DNA from: Silurus meridionalis
Taxonomy: Eukaryota > Chordata > Actinopteri > Siluriformes > Siluridae
Assembly (NCBI RefSeq): GCF_014805685.1
Contig: NC_060911.1
Span: 5,432,212 to 5,496,211 of the forward strand
Direction of reading: 5' to 3'
Length of the DNA stretch: 64,000 bases
Part shown: positions 1 to 10,080 of the stretch, piece by piece
How the letters are laid out: every line of letters starts with the position of its first letter
How positions within the stretch are numbered: the first letter of the stretch is position 1
Notes under the pieces: model-generated
Told to the model about the DNA's origin: nothing
What the model saw: only the letters and a program-made list of their open reading frames with translations
Databases searched by the model: none
Program-made: the position numbers and the translations under genes

Positions 1-111
1 GGACCTCTTTCCCTGATGTAATGCTAATATATAATCGCATGATAATATTCAGACATTGGAATTGGAATGTCAAGAAGAATTTAATATCCTCGATAAATAA
101 AGCGGTCGGTG

Positions 112-378
112 GACATTCGCTGTTATAACAACACCGAACTTGTGGAGATTTGTGCTCATTCACACACAAGCAGAACAGATGTAGTTGAGGTGAGGAGGTC
201 CGGGGTGCAGTCAGCGTTCCAATTCATTCCAAAGGTGCTCAAAAGAGATAAGTTCAGAGCTCTATAGCAGGAGATCTTCCACTCCAGCCCATGTAAAGCA
301 TATAGTATGTGCATGGAGTTTGCTTTGTGCACAGGGGCATTGTCATGCTGGAACAGGTTCTGGACTCTGGAAATGTCA
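112..378 (-). mobile_element. Tc1/mariner-like remnant (reverse orientation)
   Basis: Read on the - strand, this matches the transposase catalytic-region remnant repeated elsewhere in the window. It has the GTTCCAGCATGACAATGCCC block, the GAGCTCTGAAC segment and the GAGCACAAATCTCCACA segment. Both terminal repeats are missing or eroded, and the frame is broken. Confidence 0.75.
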
Positions 379-441
379 TGTAAATCAATACTTAATCCAT
401 GTAGTATTTTATTTATTTATGAATTAATTTTGTTTTTCCAG

Positions 442-522
442 AGAAAGGTGTGATCTTTGGAGCACCATTAACTGAAGAGGGCATTGCTCAAATTTACCAG
501 CTCATCGAGTACCTTGGAAAAA
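442..522 (+). CDS. arhgap19: arhgap19 coding exon, start of RhoGAP domain
   Basis: The acceptor follows a T-rich tract (TTTTTCCAG) and the donor is GTAAGC at 523. The first two bases complete a codon begun in an upstream exon. The exon encodes KGVIFGAPLTEEGIAQIYQL followed by IEYLGK, the entry to the RhoGAP fold, and ends one base into an Asn codon. Confidence 0.92.
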
Positions 523-3500
523 GTAAGCAACTGTCCAGTTTAGTCTGAACCAAAACACATTTTGACCTTCACCTTAACGTTTTTGTTGCTAAAAGTAAAC
601 AACCGCGGTATTACTTGAGAGAATTTCCTGACCTTACGTGACTAATGAACGAAGGAAGCGAATGAATATTTTATTCTGAAGCAGTTGCTGTTTTCTTTGC
701 CCTGTCAGACCTACATGTAGAGGGTCTGTTCCGTGTGCCAGGGAACAGCATCAGACAGCAGGCACTGAGGGAGATGCTCAACAGTGGTGCAGATGTCGAC
801 CTGGAAACGGGGGATTACCACCCGCGTGACGCGGCCACACTGCTCAAGGCCTTCCTCGGGGAGCTCCCAGAGCCGCTGCTGACTCATCGCCATTATCACG
901 CGCATCTCAAAATAGCAGGTAGTCTCTTTCAGGCTTGACCGTGACCCCTCAGGACAGTTTTATTGGCACAGAGGGGCGTCACTTCATATTTTCACCGATT
1001 TATTGCTTTAAAGCAGCGGTTCTTCGATTCGGGGTTATGGACCTCCAGAGTTCTCTGAGTGTTCGGTTTGGTTACAGTAACACCAACCATTTTTAATGTA
1101 TTTATTATTGGGGTCCTGTGTCCTGTTTGTTGGGTTATTTAAGCTGAATGGATTTAATTAAAAAAAAATCATAATAAATACGCCTATAAATATTTGTTCC
1201 AATAACTTTGTGAAAAATGAATAAAAATGCTCTATGGCTCTTAATAGCTACAATATATAGTGTAAAAGTTTGTGGACCTAACCATAGTGTAAGCTTAAAA
1301 AAAGCACTTACAAACATCCCATTTACTGTAATAGTACCCTCCACTCTCCTGGGAAGATGTTCCACTAGATTTGTGGAGATCTGTGCTCATTTCCGCCGCA
1401 AGGTTACGGAAGCATAGGGGGGATCAAAATTCAATTTAAAATGTAATCTTTGAAATGGCAATTTCAAAGAAAAATAAAAAATCAATTTCTATGAATTTTG
1501 CTCCGAATATCACACTGTGTTACGCCAGTCAAGTGTCGTGTGAACGCATTTCGGACAAATAACATTTAAATGTTCATTTTGCTACCGTTTCTGCTTGGAC
1601 ACGTTACACATCATATCAATTTGGGTAATTCATTTAAATTATGCAACTTGTAAAGCATTAAAATCAGTATGTAATCCACATATTCAAAATGTTTATTGGA
1701 AAAGGCAAATGCAAATTGTACTGAATACTGAAATGCTTTTTTTGCATATTACATTTGAAATAGAATTTTGCTGCCTCTGTGCTTCCATAGAGTCAGAGCT
1801 CTGTAGCAGGCCACTCGCATATCTTCACGGAGCTCGCTTTGTGTACATGAGCATTGTCCTGCTGGAACAGGTTTGGATCTGCTAGTGTGAGTGAATGGAA
1901 AATTTAATGCTGCCACTGCCAAAGACATCCTGTCATGTGCCTTCGTCTTGGTGGTAACACTGGGGAAGAACAACATGTGGCTGAAAAACTTAAGTGCCCC
2001 AATACTTCACATTTAATTAACGGGCATAATATTGGATTAGTTTGAAAATGTTTATGAACCTGTAGAATCTGCTAAAAAACATCCATTTAAACAGTTGCTT
2101 TTAACACTAACCACAGTCCGAAATGTCTGAAATCTATTTCTAGATGCCATTATTTAGAAATAATGAGACCTAAAGTACAATAATTCTCTATCTAATGGTT
2201 ATTTTTTGAACCTAAGGTCTAGAAGTTTTGGCGCTCAATAAGTTTATTTCAATAAAAAAAGTATTGCCGTATTAGTATTAAATAAAAGGTTTAGGAGCTT
2301 CATATCAAGTGCTGGTAATATTTCAATCGTAAATAATGTCGACTAAGCACATTTATATTCCATTACAAGTGGACGTATAAAATAGGGCTGCAGCTAACGA
2401 TTATTTTGGTAAACCAGAATTCTACTGATTATTCCATCGGTCAAATGCAAGAGAAAATTTGATGGGTCTCTAAAAATGAACAAGTCACGTGTTTCCTTTT
2501 TAGAAATATGAAAGTTTTTATTGCTAAAATTGCACACACGAGTATCTGTGAAAACTAAACCCATTTAGTGCATTTAATTGCCATATTACATCAAAATACA
2601 ACTATATAAATGAAAAAAAAAGTATTACATTTCGAATTACTTTTTAAAAATTACTGTACTGTTTGAAATGTTCCCAAACATTGGAAAATTACTGCCGTGT
2701 TCTTTGGCCTGAATCTTCCCAACAATTGCTCCAGATTTTAGCAGGTGGTGCATCAGCAATAATGGTCCGTGGGGAAACAGTGCTCCATGTTTGTTTAAAT
2801 GAAACAAATAAATTGCAAATAATTTGCCATTTTTTCCCTAGTTGAAAATGCGATACATGAATTAGTTTGACACCGTGTCCTTCACTCATTCGATCCTTTA
2901 CAGAGATTACGCTGTTCGACGAGAAAGGAAACAAGACCTCTGTACCAAACAAAGAGCGCCAGCTCGAAGCACTGCAGCTTCTCTTCATGCTGCTGCCTCC
3001 AGCCAACCGCAGCCTCCTCAAACTACTGTTGGACCTTCTCTATCACACCGCCAAGCAGCAGGACAAAAACAAAATGTCTGCCTTCAACCTGGCCCTCATG
3101 TTCGCACCTCATATCATATGGCCCAAAAATGTAGGTCTGAGTTTTTCACCATTGTTATTCACTTATTGTGTGCTGCGGCACTTCTTTTAAAAAAAAAAAC
3201 CTTTCGTGTCCCAGGTGACTGCGAACGATCTGCAGGACAATTTGAACAAGCTGAACAACGGCGTCGCGTTTCTCATCAAGCACTCGCAGAAGTTGTTTCG
3301 GGTAAGAACTCGGAAAGTTATTTAGTTGGGGCTTTTTTTTCTTTTCGAAAGTCATTTCATCTTTCGATGTCCTTCTAGAAGTCGTCTAATCCGTCGCAAA
3401 TGAAGGTTGATCTCGCAAACTCGCGCCTTAACGACTTGTTCTGTGTTTTTCAAGGCTCCAGCGTACATCAAAGATCATGCACGGATGCTCTTCACCGGCT

Positions 3501-5281
3501 CAGAAACTCCTCAATCAAAGGTTATAATTATGCAGAGTCAGTGTGATATCGGGGCCTTTTCTTGATCTTCTGATCAGTCACCTGAGCTCAAATCGCAATT
3601 GTGATTTTTCTAGTCTAATCCCCCCCACCCCACCCCCTCTCCCTCCATCTTCATGCCCAAATATAATTATAACTTTTTGTTCTTGAGCAGGTCAAATAAA
3701 AAAAAAAAAAAGAGTTGAATTAATATTCGAGGACAATTTGCATACAAATGAAGTTTGTCTTTTATCTTTCATTACACCGTAGTAAAGCACTGACCGCATC
3801 CGTCTGCCTTGGAAACCCTTAGATGTATTTTTTTTTTAATACACACTTATTCAGTGGAAGTGAGAAAGTGACCAGAATGTAAATGACTTCCGCCACGTTG
3901 CTTTAGGACGACTTGGAGCTGTGCGCCGGAGCGGTACGTGGCCCCCCATCCAAGAGAAGCAGCGAGGCAGACGGCAGCGGCGGTCAGAAACACACGCAGG
4001 AGGCGCTGCGGGAGCTTTTTCAGCATGTCAGCACCATGCCTGACTCTGCAAAGAAGAAGAAACTCATTCGACAGGTAACCTGTTGCTCTTCCACACTTAA
4101 CCTCGTCCTCGCCTGGTATCTGATTTGGAGAAGACGAGGATGTTCAGCATTGTGTTCGAAACCATTACATCTGAACTACTGGGGTATTCAGTGGTGGATA
4201 ATGTACACAAACCATGTACTCGAGTAAAGTATTTGCCTTTGAATGTACCCAAGTCTGGAGTTTCTTCTATCATTTATTCCTCTCTAAATGTTCTGCTTGC
4301 TGTTGAACTGATGCTGGACTGTATGTTAGTGTAAGTAAATACACTAAAATTAGATTCCACCAATCGCCAATCAATACAGAGTTAAAATGCAGCGAGCGCT
4401 CGACCCCGATTGGTGGATTGCTACGTGATCGACGTTAAGTTTTATCATTAATAAAAAGGAACGACTGATTTCACGGAATGTAGTCGAGTAAAAAGTCAGA
4501 TATTTGACTTTGAATTGTAGTGAAGTTAAAAGTCTCCCTAAATAGAAATACTTCAGTAAAGTACAGATACACAAAAAAGAATTACATTAACTTCGTTACT
4601 GTTCACCACTGAAGATATTAACGGAATAATCTCGGGTTCTGCCCATAATATTACAATTGGCGGTGAACCGATAGGGTTTTTTTTTCTTTTCTTTTCTTTT
4701 TTCTCCCCCAGTTCAATAAGCAGGGCACTCCAACCCGTGAAAGCCCTAGACCTTCCAACCAAAAGCATGCTCGATCCCGCTCATTCGGAGGCCTTATCAA
4801 GGTCAGTCTGTCTTTCCCTCTTTCTTTCTTAAATATTGATTCATTCTACTACTCAACACTGCATCAGTATTACACCTAAAAATGAATTCCTTTCAACAGA
4901 AGAAAGTTTTGGGGAATCAAGTTACAAATGAACGAGTGGCATCCGGGACGAGCCAAAGCAAAGATGTGAACAAAGAAAACGTAAGTTGCGACCGGATCTG
5001 TACAGGTTACTTTTTTTGTTTTGTTTTGTTTTGTTTTAATTATTGTTTTTTAAAGAAGTTTGTTTGGTTTGGTGCCTCTGTAACCTTTTACATTATAATA
5101 CATGAAAACTGAATTCTCCTGGACTGAGTTTAATTTATTGCGCTTTGTTGAAATCACTTTTGAACACTGTGTTGGTCAGCCATATTTCTCATTCAATTCT
5201 TGTCATACCTTCTTTCAGGGTTCCTCATCTATCAAAAGAACTCCTCATTCTTCAGGACAACATTCTAGTTTAAGCCTGTAA
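442..5281 (+). CDS. arhgap19: Rho GTPase-activating protein 19, C-terminal nine coding exons (5' part outside window)
   Basis: Spliced coding exons 442-522, 709-918, 2904-3130, 3215-3301, 3455-3520, 3907-4074, 4712-4801, 4900-4980 and 5219-5281 join in one frame and give 357 residues plus a TAA stop. The human protein is about 494 residues, so the N-terminus is upstream of the window. Visible residues 1 to about 200 form most of a RhoGAP domain. It has the arginine-finger motif EGLFRVPGN (Arg at visible residue 36) and the later NKMSAFNLALMFAPH block that contacts the GTPase. The tail carries a basic Ser/Arg-rich stretch (KHARSRSFGGLIK) seen in ARHGAP19 orthologues. By family knowledge the enzyme stimulates GTP hydrolysis by RhoA-type GTPases and functions in cytokinesis. 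Identity rests on near-continuous resemblance to vertebrate ARHGAP19 and on slit1 following downstream, as in human. The final 20 residues resemble the human C-terminus poorly. Confidence 0.95.
709..918 (+). CDS. arhgap19: arhgap19 coding exon with the catalytic arginine finger
   Basis: The acceptor is CTGTCAG and the donor GTAGTC at 919. The exon continues the frame of the previous one and encodes LHVEGLFRVPGNSIRQQ through ELPEPLLTHRHYHAHLKIA. The Arg of GLFRVPGN is the expected RhoGAP arginine finger, and the FLGELPEPLLT segment is the conserved helix region of the domain. Confidence 0.95.
1251..2011 (-). mobile_element. Tc1/mariner-like remnant interrupted by a MITE
   Basis: The two halves (1251-1404 and about 1789-2011) match the same decayed Tc1-like family on the - strand. 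The left half has an eroded TATATAGTGTAAAAGTTTGTGGA terminus and the CTTCTGGGAAGATGTTCCACTAGAT-type block. The right half has the block around GCATTGTCCTGCTGGAACAG. They are separated by an unrelated element with its own inverted ends. Confidence 0.7.
1405..1788. mobile_element. MITE with about 40-bp terminal inverted repeats
   Basis: The left end CGGAAGCATAGGGGGGATCA runs on into AAAATTCAATTTAAAATGTAAT. It is mirrored at the right end, which on the - strand begins GGAAGCACAGAGGCAGCA and runs on into AAAATTCTATTTCAAATGTAAT. The element has no coding capacity and sits inside the reverse Tc1-like copy, so it inserted later. Confidence 0.65.
2385..2660 (+). mobile_element. hAT-like repeat, left-end fragment
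   Basis: It begins AGGGCTGCAGCTAACGATTA, the start of a widespread fish repeat, and resembles the left end of the better-preserved element at 8393. The matching right terminus was not found, so the right boundary is approximate. Confidence 0.45.
2904..3130 (+). CDS. arhgap19: arhgap19 coding exon, RhoGAP core
   Basis: The acceptor is CTTTACAG and the donor GTAGGT at 3131. The single base left by the previous exon plus these 227 nt make exactly 76 codons. It encodes EITLFDEKGNKTSVPNKER, then LLKLLLDLLYHTAKQQDKNK and MSAFNLALMFAPHIIWPKN. These are the GTPase-contacting helix and the conserved NLA-FAP motif of RhoGAP domains. Confidence 0.95.
3215..3301 (+). CDS. arhgap19: arhgap19 coding exon, end of RhoGAP domain
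   Basis: The acceptor is GTGTCCCAG and the donor GTAAGA. The exon is 87 nt (29 codons) encoding VTANDLQDNLNKLNNGVAFL and IKHSQKLFR, the C-terminal helix of the domain. It closely matches the corresponding ARHGAP19 segment. Confidence 0.93.
3455..3520 (+). CDS. arhgap19: arhgap19 coding exon after the GAP domain
   Basis: The acceptor is TTTTTCAAG. The 66-nt exon encodes APAYIKDHARMLFTGSETPQ plus SK and keeps frame. The donor is GTTATA, a poor match to GTRAGT at positions +3 to +5, so splicing of this exon may depend on other signals. Confidence 0.9.
3907..4074 (+). CDS. arhgap19: arhgap19 coding exon, tail region
   Basis: The acceptor is TTGCTTTAG and the donor GTAACC. It is 168 nt, 56 codons. 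It encodes a low-complexity Ser/Gly/Arg segment and then TQEALRELFQHVSTMPDSAK with a Lys-rich run ending LIRQ. The EALRELFQHV helix is conserved with mammalian ARHGAP19. Confidence 0.92.
4189..4611. mobile_element. TIR element (CAGTGGTGGA...CACCACTG) in arhgap19 intron
   Basis: It starts CAGTGGTGGATAATGTACAC and ends TTCACCACTG, an imperfect terminal inverted repeat. The interior has the characteristic GTACTCGAGTAAAG and AAATACTTCAGTAAAGTACAG blocks near its two ends. It is 423 bp and non-coding. A diverged relative lies at 62055-62565. Confidence 0.7.
4712..4801 (+). CDS. arhgap19: arhgap19 coding exon, basic Ser/Arg-rich tail
   Basis: A strong polypyrimidine tract precedes the CCCCCAG acceptor, and the donor is GTCAGT. 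The 90-nt exon encodes FNKQGTPTRESPRPSNQ followed by KHARSRSFGGLIK. The RSRSFGGLIK part is the recognisable orthologue motif and may be a phosphorylation or localisation site (inference). Confidence 0.9.
4900..4980 (+). CDS. arhgap19: arhgap19 coding exon, penultimate
   Basis: The acceptor is TTCAACAG and the donor GTAAGT. The 81-nt exon encodes KKVLGNQVTNERVASGTSQS followed by KDVNKEN. The KVLGNQ and KEN segments align with the human tail. Confidence 0.88.
5219..5281 (+). CDS. arhgap19: arhgap19 last coding exon with stop
   Basis: The acceptor is CTTCTTTCAG. It encodes GSSSIKRTPHSSGQHSSLSL, then TAA at 5279-5281. The IKRTP stretch loosely recalls the human TPTRL region. The rest is diverged, so this exon is assigned mainly by frame, splice site and position. 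Confidence 0.8.
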   Translation, partial: GSSSIKRTPHSSGQHSSLSL

Positions 5282-6570
5282 TGTTTTTTTTTTTTTTTTT
5301 TTCTTCCTTTTTTCATTTTCATTTTCATTTTTTATTTTTATTTTTTTTTTTTTTTATTAATTTCAGCTTAGGAAGTATTTATTTGGAAACAATTAACAAG
5401 TGTTACTATGCAAACAAGATGGATTTCCAAACAATTTTTTTTAATTTTTACATGGGTTAGATATTATAACCAGTTGTGAATGTCCTAAATTAAAAATGTT
5501 TGAAAGATGTAGGGGGAAAACAAAAAAAAAGTAAAAATTGTCGCAAGCATGTAGCATCTACTCAGAAAAGCCTGGAATAGAGTTTGTATTTAGGAAGGTT
5601 AAGCATGTACTGAGAGGGTTTTTATTTTTATTTTTTATTATTGATATTATTAATTCAGGATGTGTACTTTGGCTTCCACTGGATTTAAAAAAAAATATCC
5701 AGGTATGTAAATTTAGCATGACTAGACATCCACTGCACCCGAAATGTGACATACTAAACAGCTGTTGTGTTTAATTTAAACCTACGCTTTAGTATAAATA
5801 TACAGAGTCTGGGATGAAATTGTGGTCTTCTTACAAATGTTGAAGGCTACACAGGTGGTCGCTGTTACAATGTTTGAGATGTGAGAAGTTTATTGAAAAT
5901 TGTCTTTTTTGAGGGGGGGGAAGTTTCTGTTTTTCCAAACGGAACATGTCCTAGTTTACACTTATTCATAACTTATTTTAGAGGCATGTAGACTTTATTT
6001 TATTTGTTATACTACCATTGATTTCTGCATCACCACTCGAAAGTGCATTGTACCGAAATGAAACTAGGCTCAGCCTCGTGGAACATGGATATAAAAGACA
6101 AAGGAATTTGTCAGATTTGTGGGATTTCACATCGAACAATGTGTTTTTAAAGGATTTTTATTTTAACTTTTTAAATGTGAATAAGCTTCAGCCTGAATTT
6201 CTCCATGTTTATTTGCAGTCTTATATTGTTAACTCATCTTTTATACTACTGTCTTTTTTATTGTTTATTTTTAGGATTTAACCACTTTAACTTGAGATTG
6301 CTTTTAAGTTATTTCTTTTAATATTTTTATATGTGAAAGTGATTCGTTTCATCTCAGTGGCTCTTGAGTTTCACTCGGCTTTTCTTTGCCTTTTTTTTTT
6401 TTTATGGTGACTGCATTGTTCACATTTTACCTCCGACTTTACCAGTTATTAAAACCAGCATGGTATTGTAGCAGTATGTGGATCGATGTTGTCATGATTG
6501 GGTTTAAAGTCATAGCTGTATTGTACAGTGCCTTCAGCTTTTGACATTAAATCAAAAGTATTAAAATCTA
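5282..6570 (+). other. arhgap19: probable arhgap19 3' UTR
   Basis: AT-rich sequence follows the stop, with a long T-rich tract at 5283-5355 and no further splice-compatible coding exon. The end is inferred from the ATTAAA at 6546 with T/G-rich sequence after it. A shorter UTR is possible. Confidence 0.55.
6546..6551 (+). terminator. candidate polyadenylation signal ATTAAA for arhgap19
   Basis: ATTAAA is the second commonest vertebrate poly(A) hexamer. It is followed within 30-45 nt by a GT/T-rich element (TTGATTTTGTTCCTC). It is the last credible hexamer before the Tc1-like repeat at 6617. Confidence 0.45.
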
Positions 6571-6616
6571 CTCTTTATTGATTTTGTTCCTCTTGGAAAG
6601 TTTGGGCCTTTAATAT

Positions 6617-7064
6617 ACATTATATGGACAAAAGTATTGGGACACCTGACTTTTTCAGCCATATGCGGTTCTTCCCCAAACTTTTAGCACAACGTTGGAG
6701 GCACACAGGATGTTTGGATGTGGTAGCATGAACTTTTCTCTTTACTTCCCTTTAGCTCCAGCATGACAAACCCCCCTATGCACAAAGCCAGCTCCATGAA
6801 GATATGGATTACAAGGTTTGAGCTTGAGTGACATGCTACAAAGTTCTGACCTCAACCCCACTGAACACCTTTGGGATGAATTGGAGTCTGCACCCCAGAC
6901 CCTTGAGGAAAAAATATCTACAAGCGTCCTCCAAAATCTAGTGGAACATCTGCCCAGAAGAGCGAAGGTTATTATAATAGCTAATGGGTCTTAATGTAGA
7001 ACCAAATGGTGAAAAAGCACATATGAATCTTAGTTACTTATCCACAAATTTGTCCATATAGTGT
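6617..7064 (+). mobile_element. Internally deleted Tc1/mariner-like element
   Basis: The left end CATTATATGGACAAAAGTAT and right end TTTGTCCATATAGTGT form inverted termini. The 448-bp body keeps a decayed piece of transposase catalytic region: 6848-6886 translates as [13 protein letters not shown], a Tc1-family signature. There is no full transposase, which would need over 1 kb. It lies directly after the arhgap19 3' end. Confidence 0.85.
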
Positions 7065-7113
7065 TTGTATATGAATATTCTCTCAAGTCATGTCATTGAG
7101 TTTTTATTCTACC

Positions 7114-7908
7114 TACCGTAATTTCCGGACTATAAAGCGCACCCATATATAAGCCGCACCCACTGAATTTTACAAATATTTTTATTTTGAACATAAATAA
7201 GCCGCACCTGTCTATAAGCCGCAGTCTACACTAATGTTCTTTACACAGGCTTTAACGAAAGACACGTTACACACGGTGTAACGGGTGAAATATGTTGCGC
7301 TTTCTTTATGAGCATAGCGGTATTTTGGGAATAGCATGCCACTGCATCTTTCCAGTATTACTGCGTGTGTGCAAGACTGAGGATTATGTCCTTATTATTT
7401 TCTGATGCTCAAGTTTCTTTGACTAACCCATAACGCTGTTGCCAAGAAAAATAAAAAAGCACGAGTTTTGGAAACCTGTCTGTGCTTATATGTTGCAACT
7501 GGAGTTAGCGAGCTCTCCCTTCACCCAGACTCAACGCGTTACAACGGCTTGTATCTAAACAGTAGCCGACCAAGTAAGTCATTGTTCACCGTCTTCCTCC
7601 TTCCTTACACAACTATTTATCTCGGCAGTTTATCTTTTTGGCATCGTCATGCGTTTAAAAAAAAAAAAAAAAAAAACTTTTTTTCTCCTGATGCCGTGCA
7701 GCTCAGAACACAGGTGAGGTGCGTTTTTTTTTCGTTTCCATTCAGAAATTTCATTGGTCTAATGTTATGTCGCTCAGTTTTTTGGCTTGAAGTTTGTGAA
7801 ACCGGAAAAACCCAGGAAAAATCCATAAATTAGCCGCTTCGTTGTTTAAGGCGCGGGGTTCAAAACATAGGAAAAAAAGTAGCGGCTTATAGTCCGAAAA
7901 ATACAGTA
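7114..7908. mobile_element. 795-bp TIR element (TACCGTAATTTCCGGACTAT type)
   Basis: The left end TACCGTAATTTCCGGACTAT is mirrored at the right end, ATAGTCCGAAAAATACAGTA. Both ends carry GCGGCTTATA-type subterminal motifs (ATAAGCCGCACC at left, AGCGGCTTATAG at right). The interior has a poly(A) run at about 7657-7675 and no transposase. The superfamily is not assigned. Confidence 0.75.
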
Positions 7909-8392
7909 TATTGACAAAATTATAAATACAGAACACGGCCAGAGCCACCAAAGCAAAATGAATTGTTGTAATTTGCATTCAAATCTGAACTGTTTTGGTT
8001 CAGATCAAACACAAAATGTGTTTCCTTGCCAGGGTCTTGATGGATCTGGAGTCTACACCCTGAATAGGAAACCTGTTCATCTATCACTTTTATACAATTT
8101 TAACACGCACAAGAACTAGTGGTCGGAATCAAGCCCAATGTCACGTGGTTTGTAAATCGATCATAATTTATTCATAGATTTCTATCAAAGTATTGAGTTC
8201 TGCAATCTGATTGGTCAGATGTTTAAAAAGATTGGCATAACAGTGCCATGTTAGAAATATGAACACATTGAATGTGCTGTTATTCCTGTCAGGCAAATCA
8301 CTGCACGCTTAAAAATAGTGTGTTTAATGGTTCTTTGTCAGGGTATGTGGTTCTTTCAAGAAAACAAAAAAAAAAAGATCTATAATCTCATA

Positions 8393-9524
8393 TAGGGCTG
8401 TAATGATTATGTAGCTTATTGATTATTTGCTGATTATTCAAATCTAATTCATTAGATGTTTTTTATTTGATGTTTTGCTTATCACAACTATATAAAACTA
8501 ATTCAGGATGTTCATGTATAAAAGCCACATATTGACTTTAACAATCTTTAATTTTGACATAATTTGACGTTTTAAAGCTTATAATAAAAGCTGTAATAAA
8601 AGCTGGGGAATTTCCCTTTTAAACAAATTTACTGTTTGGGTTTTTTTTCTGTAACAAAAACAAACCAAACCTTTAAGTATTCAAGGTGAATGCTATAAAA
8701 AGAGAACAGATCAGATCCAGTGCGACTTTCCCGAAGTTACAAACAGTTTACACAATAGCACTTCATTAAACTACACCATTTTCACATGATGTGGATTCTA
8801 CAGTTTTGCTCACCGTGATGATGTTTCACCTTCATCCGTGACACCAGTGTGTTTCCTTTTCACGTGCTTGTGCATCACTGTGGTACTTCCATCCCACACA
8901 AGCTTTGCTTTGCAATAACTTGCAGGTTTTACAGTCTTACAACATTTTAATATAACCACCCCACTGCTGCGCTCCCTTTACTGGCTTCCAGTAGCTGCAC
9001 GTATCAGATTCAAAACACTGATGCTTGGCTACAAGGCCAAAAATGGACCGGCACCCTCTTACCTCAGAGACCTCATCACATCTCGCACTGCACCACGCTG
9101 TCTGAGATCCTCCAGCACTGCTCGACTGGTACCACCTTCTCTCAGAATGAGAGGTAAGTACACTTCAAGGCTCTTCTCTGTTCTGGCACCGAGGTGGTGG
9201 AATAAACTTCCCCTAGATGTCCGTACAGCAGAGTCCCTGACTATCTTCAAGCAACGATTTAAGACCTTCTTTTCCTGAAATACTTAAATTAGCACTTTTT
9301 CCAAGTTTGCTTTGTAGAATTCAAGAGTTATATTTATCAAAAGTTTGTAATCTTGCGTACCAGTGTAGATTTATTCATTACTAAAGACTCAAAGCACTTT
9401 TGTACTGGATAAGTGCGTCTGCTAAATACACACAGTTTTTCCTGCTGCCAGTCGACCCTGTACCGTCCGCCACTGCACAAGCGGATTTTGAATTTCATTA
9501 TCGATTATAGTTGTTGGAACCCTA
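8393..9524. mobile_element. hAT-like element with perfect 8-bp target duplication
   Basis: The element runs from TAGGGCTG to AACCCTA. It is flanked by identical octamers ATCTCATA at 8385-8392 and 9525-9532, the target-site size of hAT transposons. It encodes no transposase. An L2-like LINE fragment (about 8954-9437) is nested inside. Confidence 0.8.
8954..9437 (+). mobile_element. LINE fragment (L2/Rex1-like reverse transcriptase C-terminus and 3' tail)
   Basis: An open frame ending at 9278 reads LLRSLYWLPVAARIRFKTL, YKAKNGPAPSYLRDL and FSVLAPRWWNKLPLDVR, then a Lys/Phe-rich end FKQRFKTFFS. This is the typical C-terminus of fish L2/CR1-type LINE ORF2. The 3' tail GGATAAGTGCGTCTGCTAAATAC is the familiar fish LINE/SINE end. 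The copy is 5'-truncated and cannot encode a whole protein. Confidence 0.8.
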
Positions 9525-9717
9525 ATCTCATATAAAGCAGTTCAATAAATTAGATGGAATCAGTTGGAACAAAATCTAGAGGATGACCAGTCAATGAACA
9601 TGTTGGTTATAATAATGAACATTCATTATTTCATCAATATTTCATTTGCATAAACTATTTAGGTTCAAATAGACCATGTCTACTGTACATTTGAGAGACA
9701 TCCTTATCCAGAGCAGT

Positions 9718-10080
9718 TAAAGGTTATAGGGATGGTAAGATTCACTGATTCGCACCGTTTTTTACCATTTATAGCATCGGTAAAAAAGTAATTTATTTAT
9801 ATATAATTAGTAGATGTGCTGGATTTTTATTATTTAGAAAGTAAGCAAAAATTTGTGATCAGTATTTGATATGTGGATTGATTTCTCATCGCTAAACTGT
9901 TTCTCAAGCGCGTTCTCGCAACCCCACTGCTGCTACGTGAATATGTATCACAACACTACGGAGACGGAGGCGTGTCCTGATAGTCACATAGAATACAGAT
10001 TAACATGGCAGAGGTAGAGCTGTGTCTTCCTGGAGACAAAACAAAAAAAAGATTATCTAGTTTTATTTAAACCTTTTATT
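9718..10080 (+). repeat. Left arm of a 2.6-kb fold-back repeat
   Basis: Segments such as AGCATCGGTAAAAAAGTAAT, TTGATATGTGGATTGATTTC and AACATGGCAGAGGTAGAGCT recur in reverse complement, in mirrored order, at 11910-12328. The arm is about 360 bp with small indels relative to its partner. Confidence 0.7.

Larger units (their letters stand above)
919..2903 (+). other. arhgap19 intron filled with repeat fragments
   Basis: This 2-kb intron holds a reverse-oriented Tc1-like remnant split by a nested MITE (1251-2011). It also holds the left end of a hAT-like repeat beginning AGGGCTGCAGCTAACGATTA at about 2385. I see no coding exon; the open frames on either strand have no family resemblance. Confidence 0.75.

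Noticed and set aside
2875..3378. 167-codon open frame overlapping arhgap19 exons
   Set aside because: It is in the wrong frame relative to the conserved RhoGAP sequence and reads across introns.
9021..9278. 85-codon open frame as a cellular gene
   Set aside because: Its sequence is the C-terminus of an L2-like LINE reverse transcriptase, followed by the LINE tail; reported as a mobile element.
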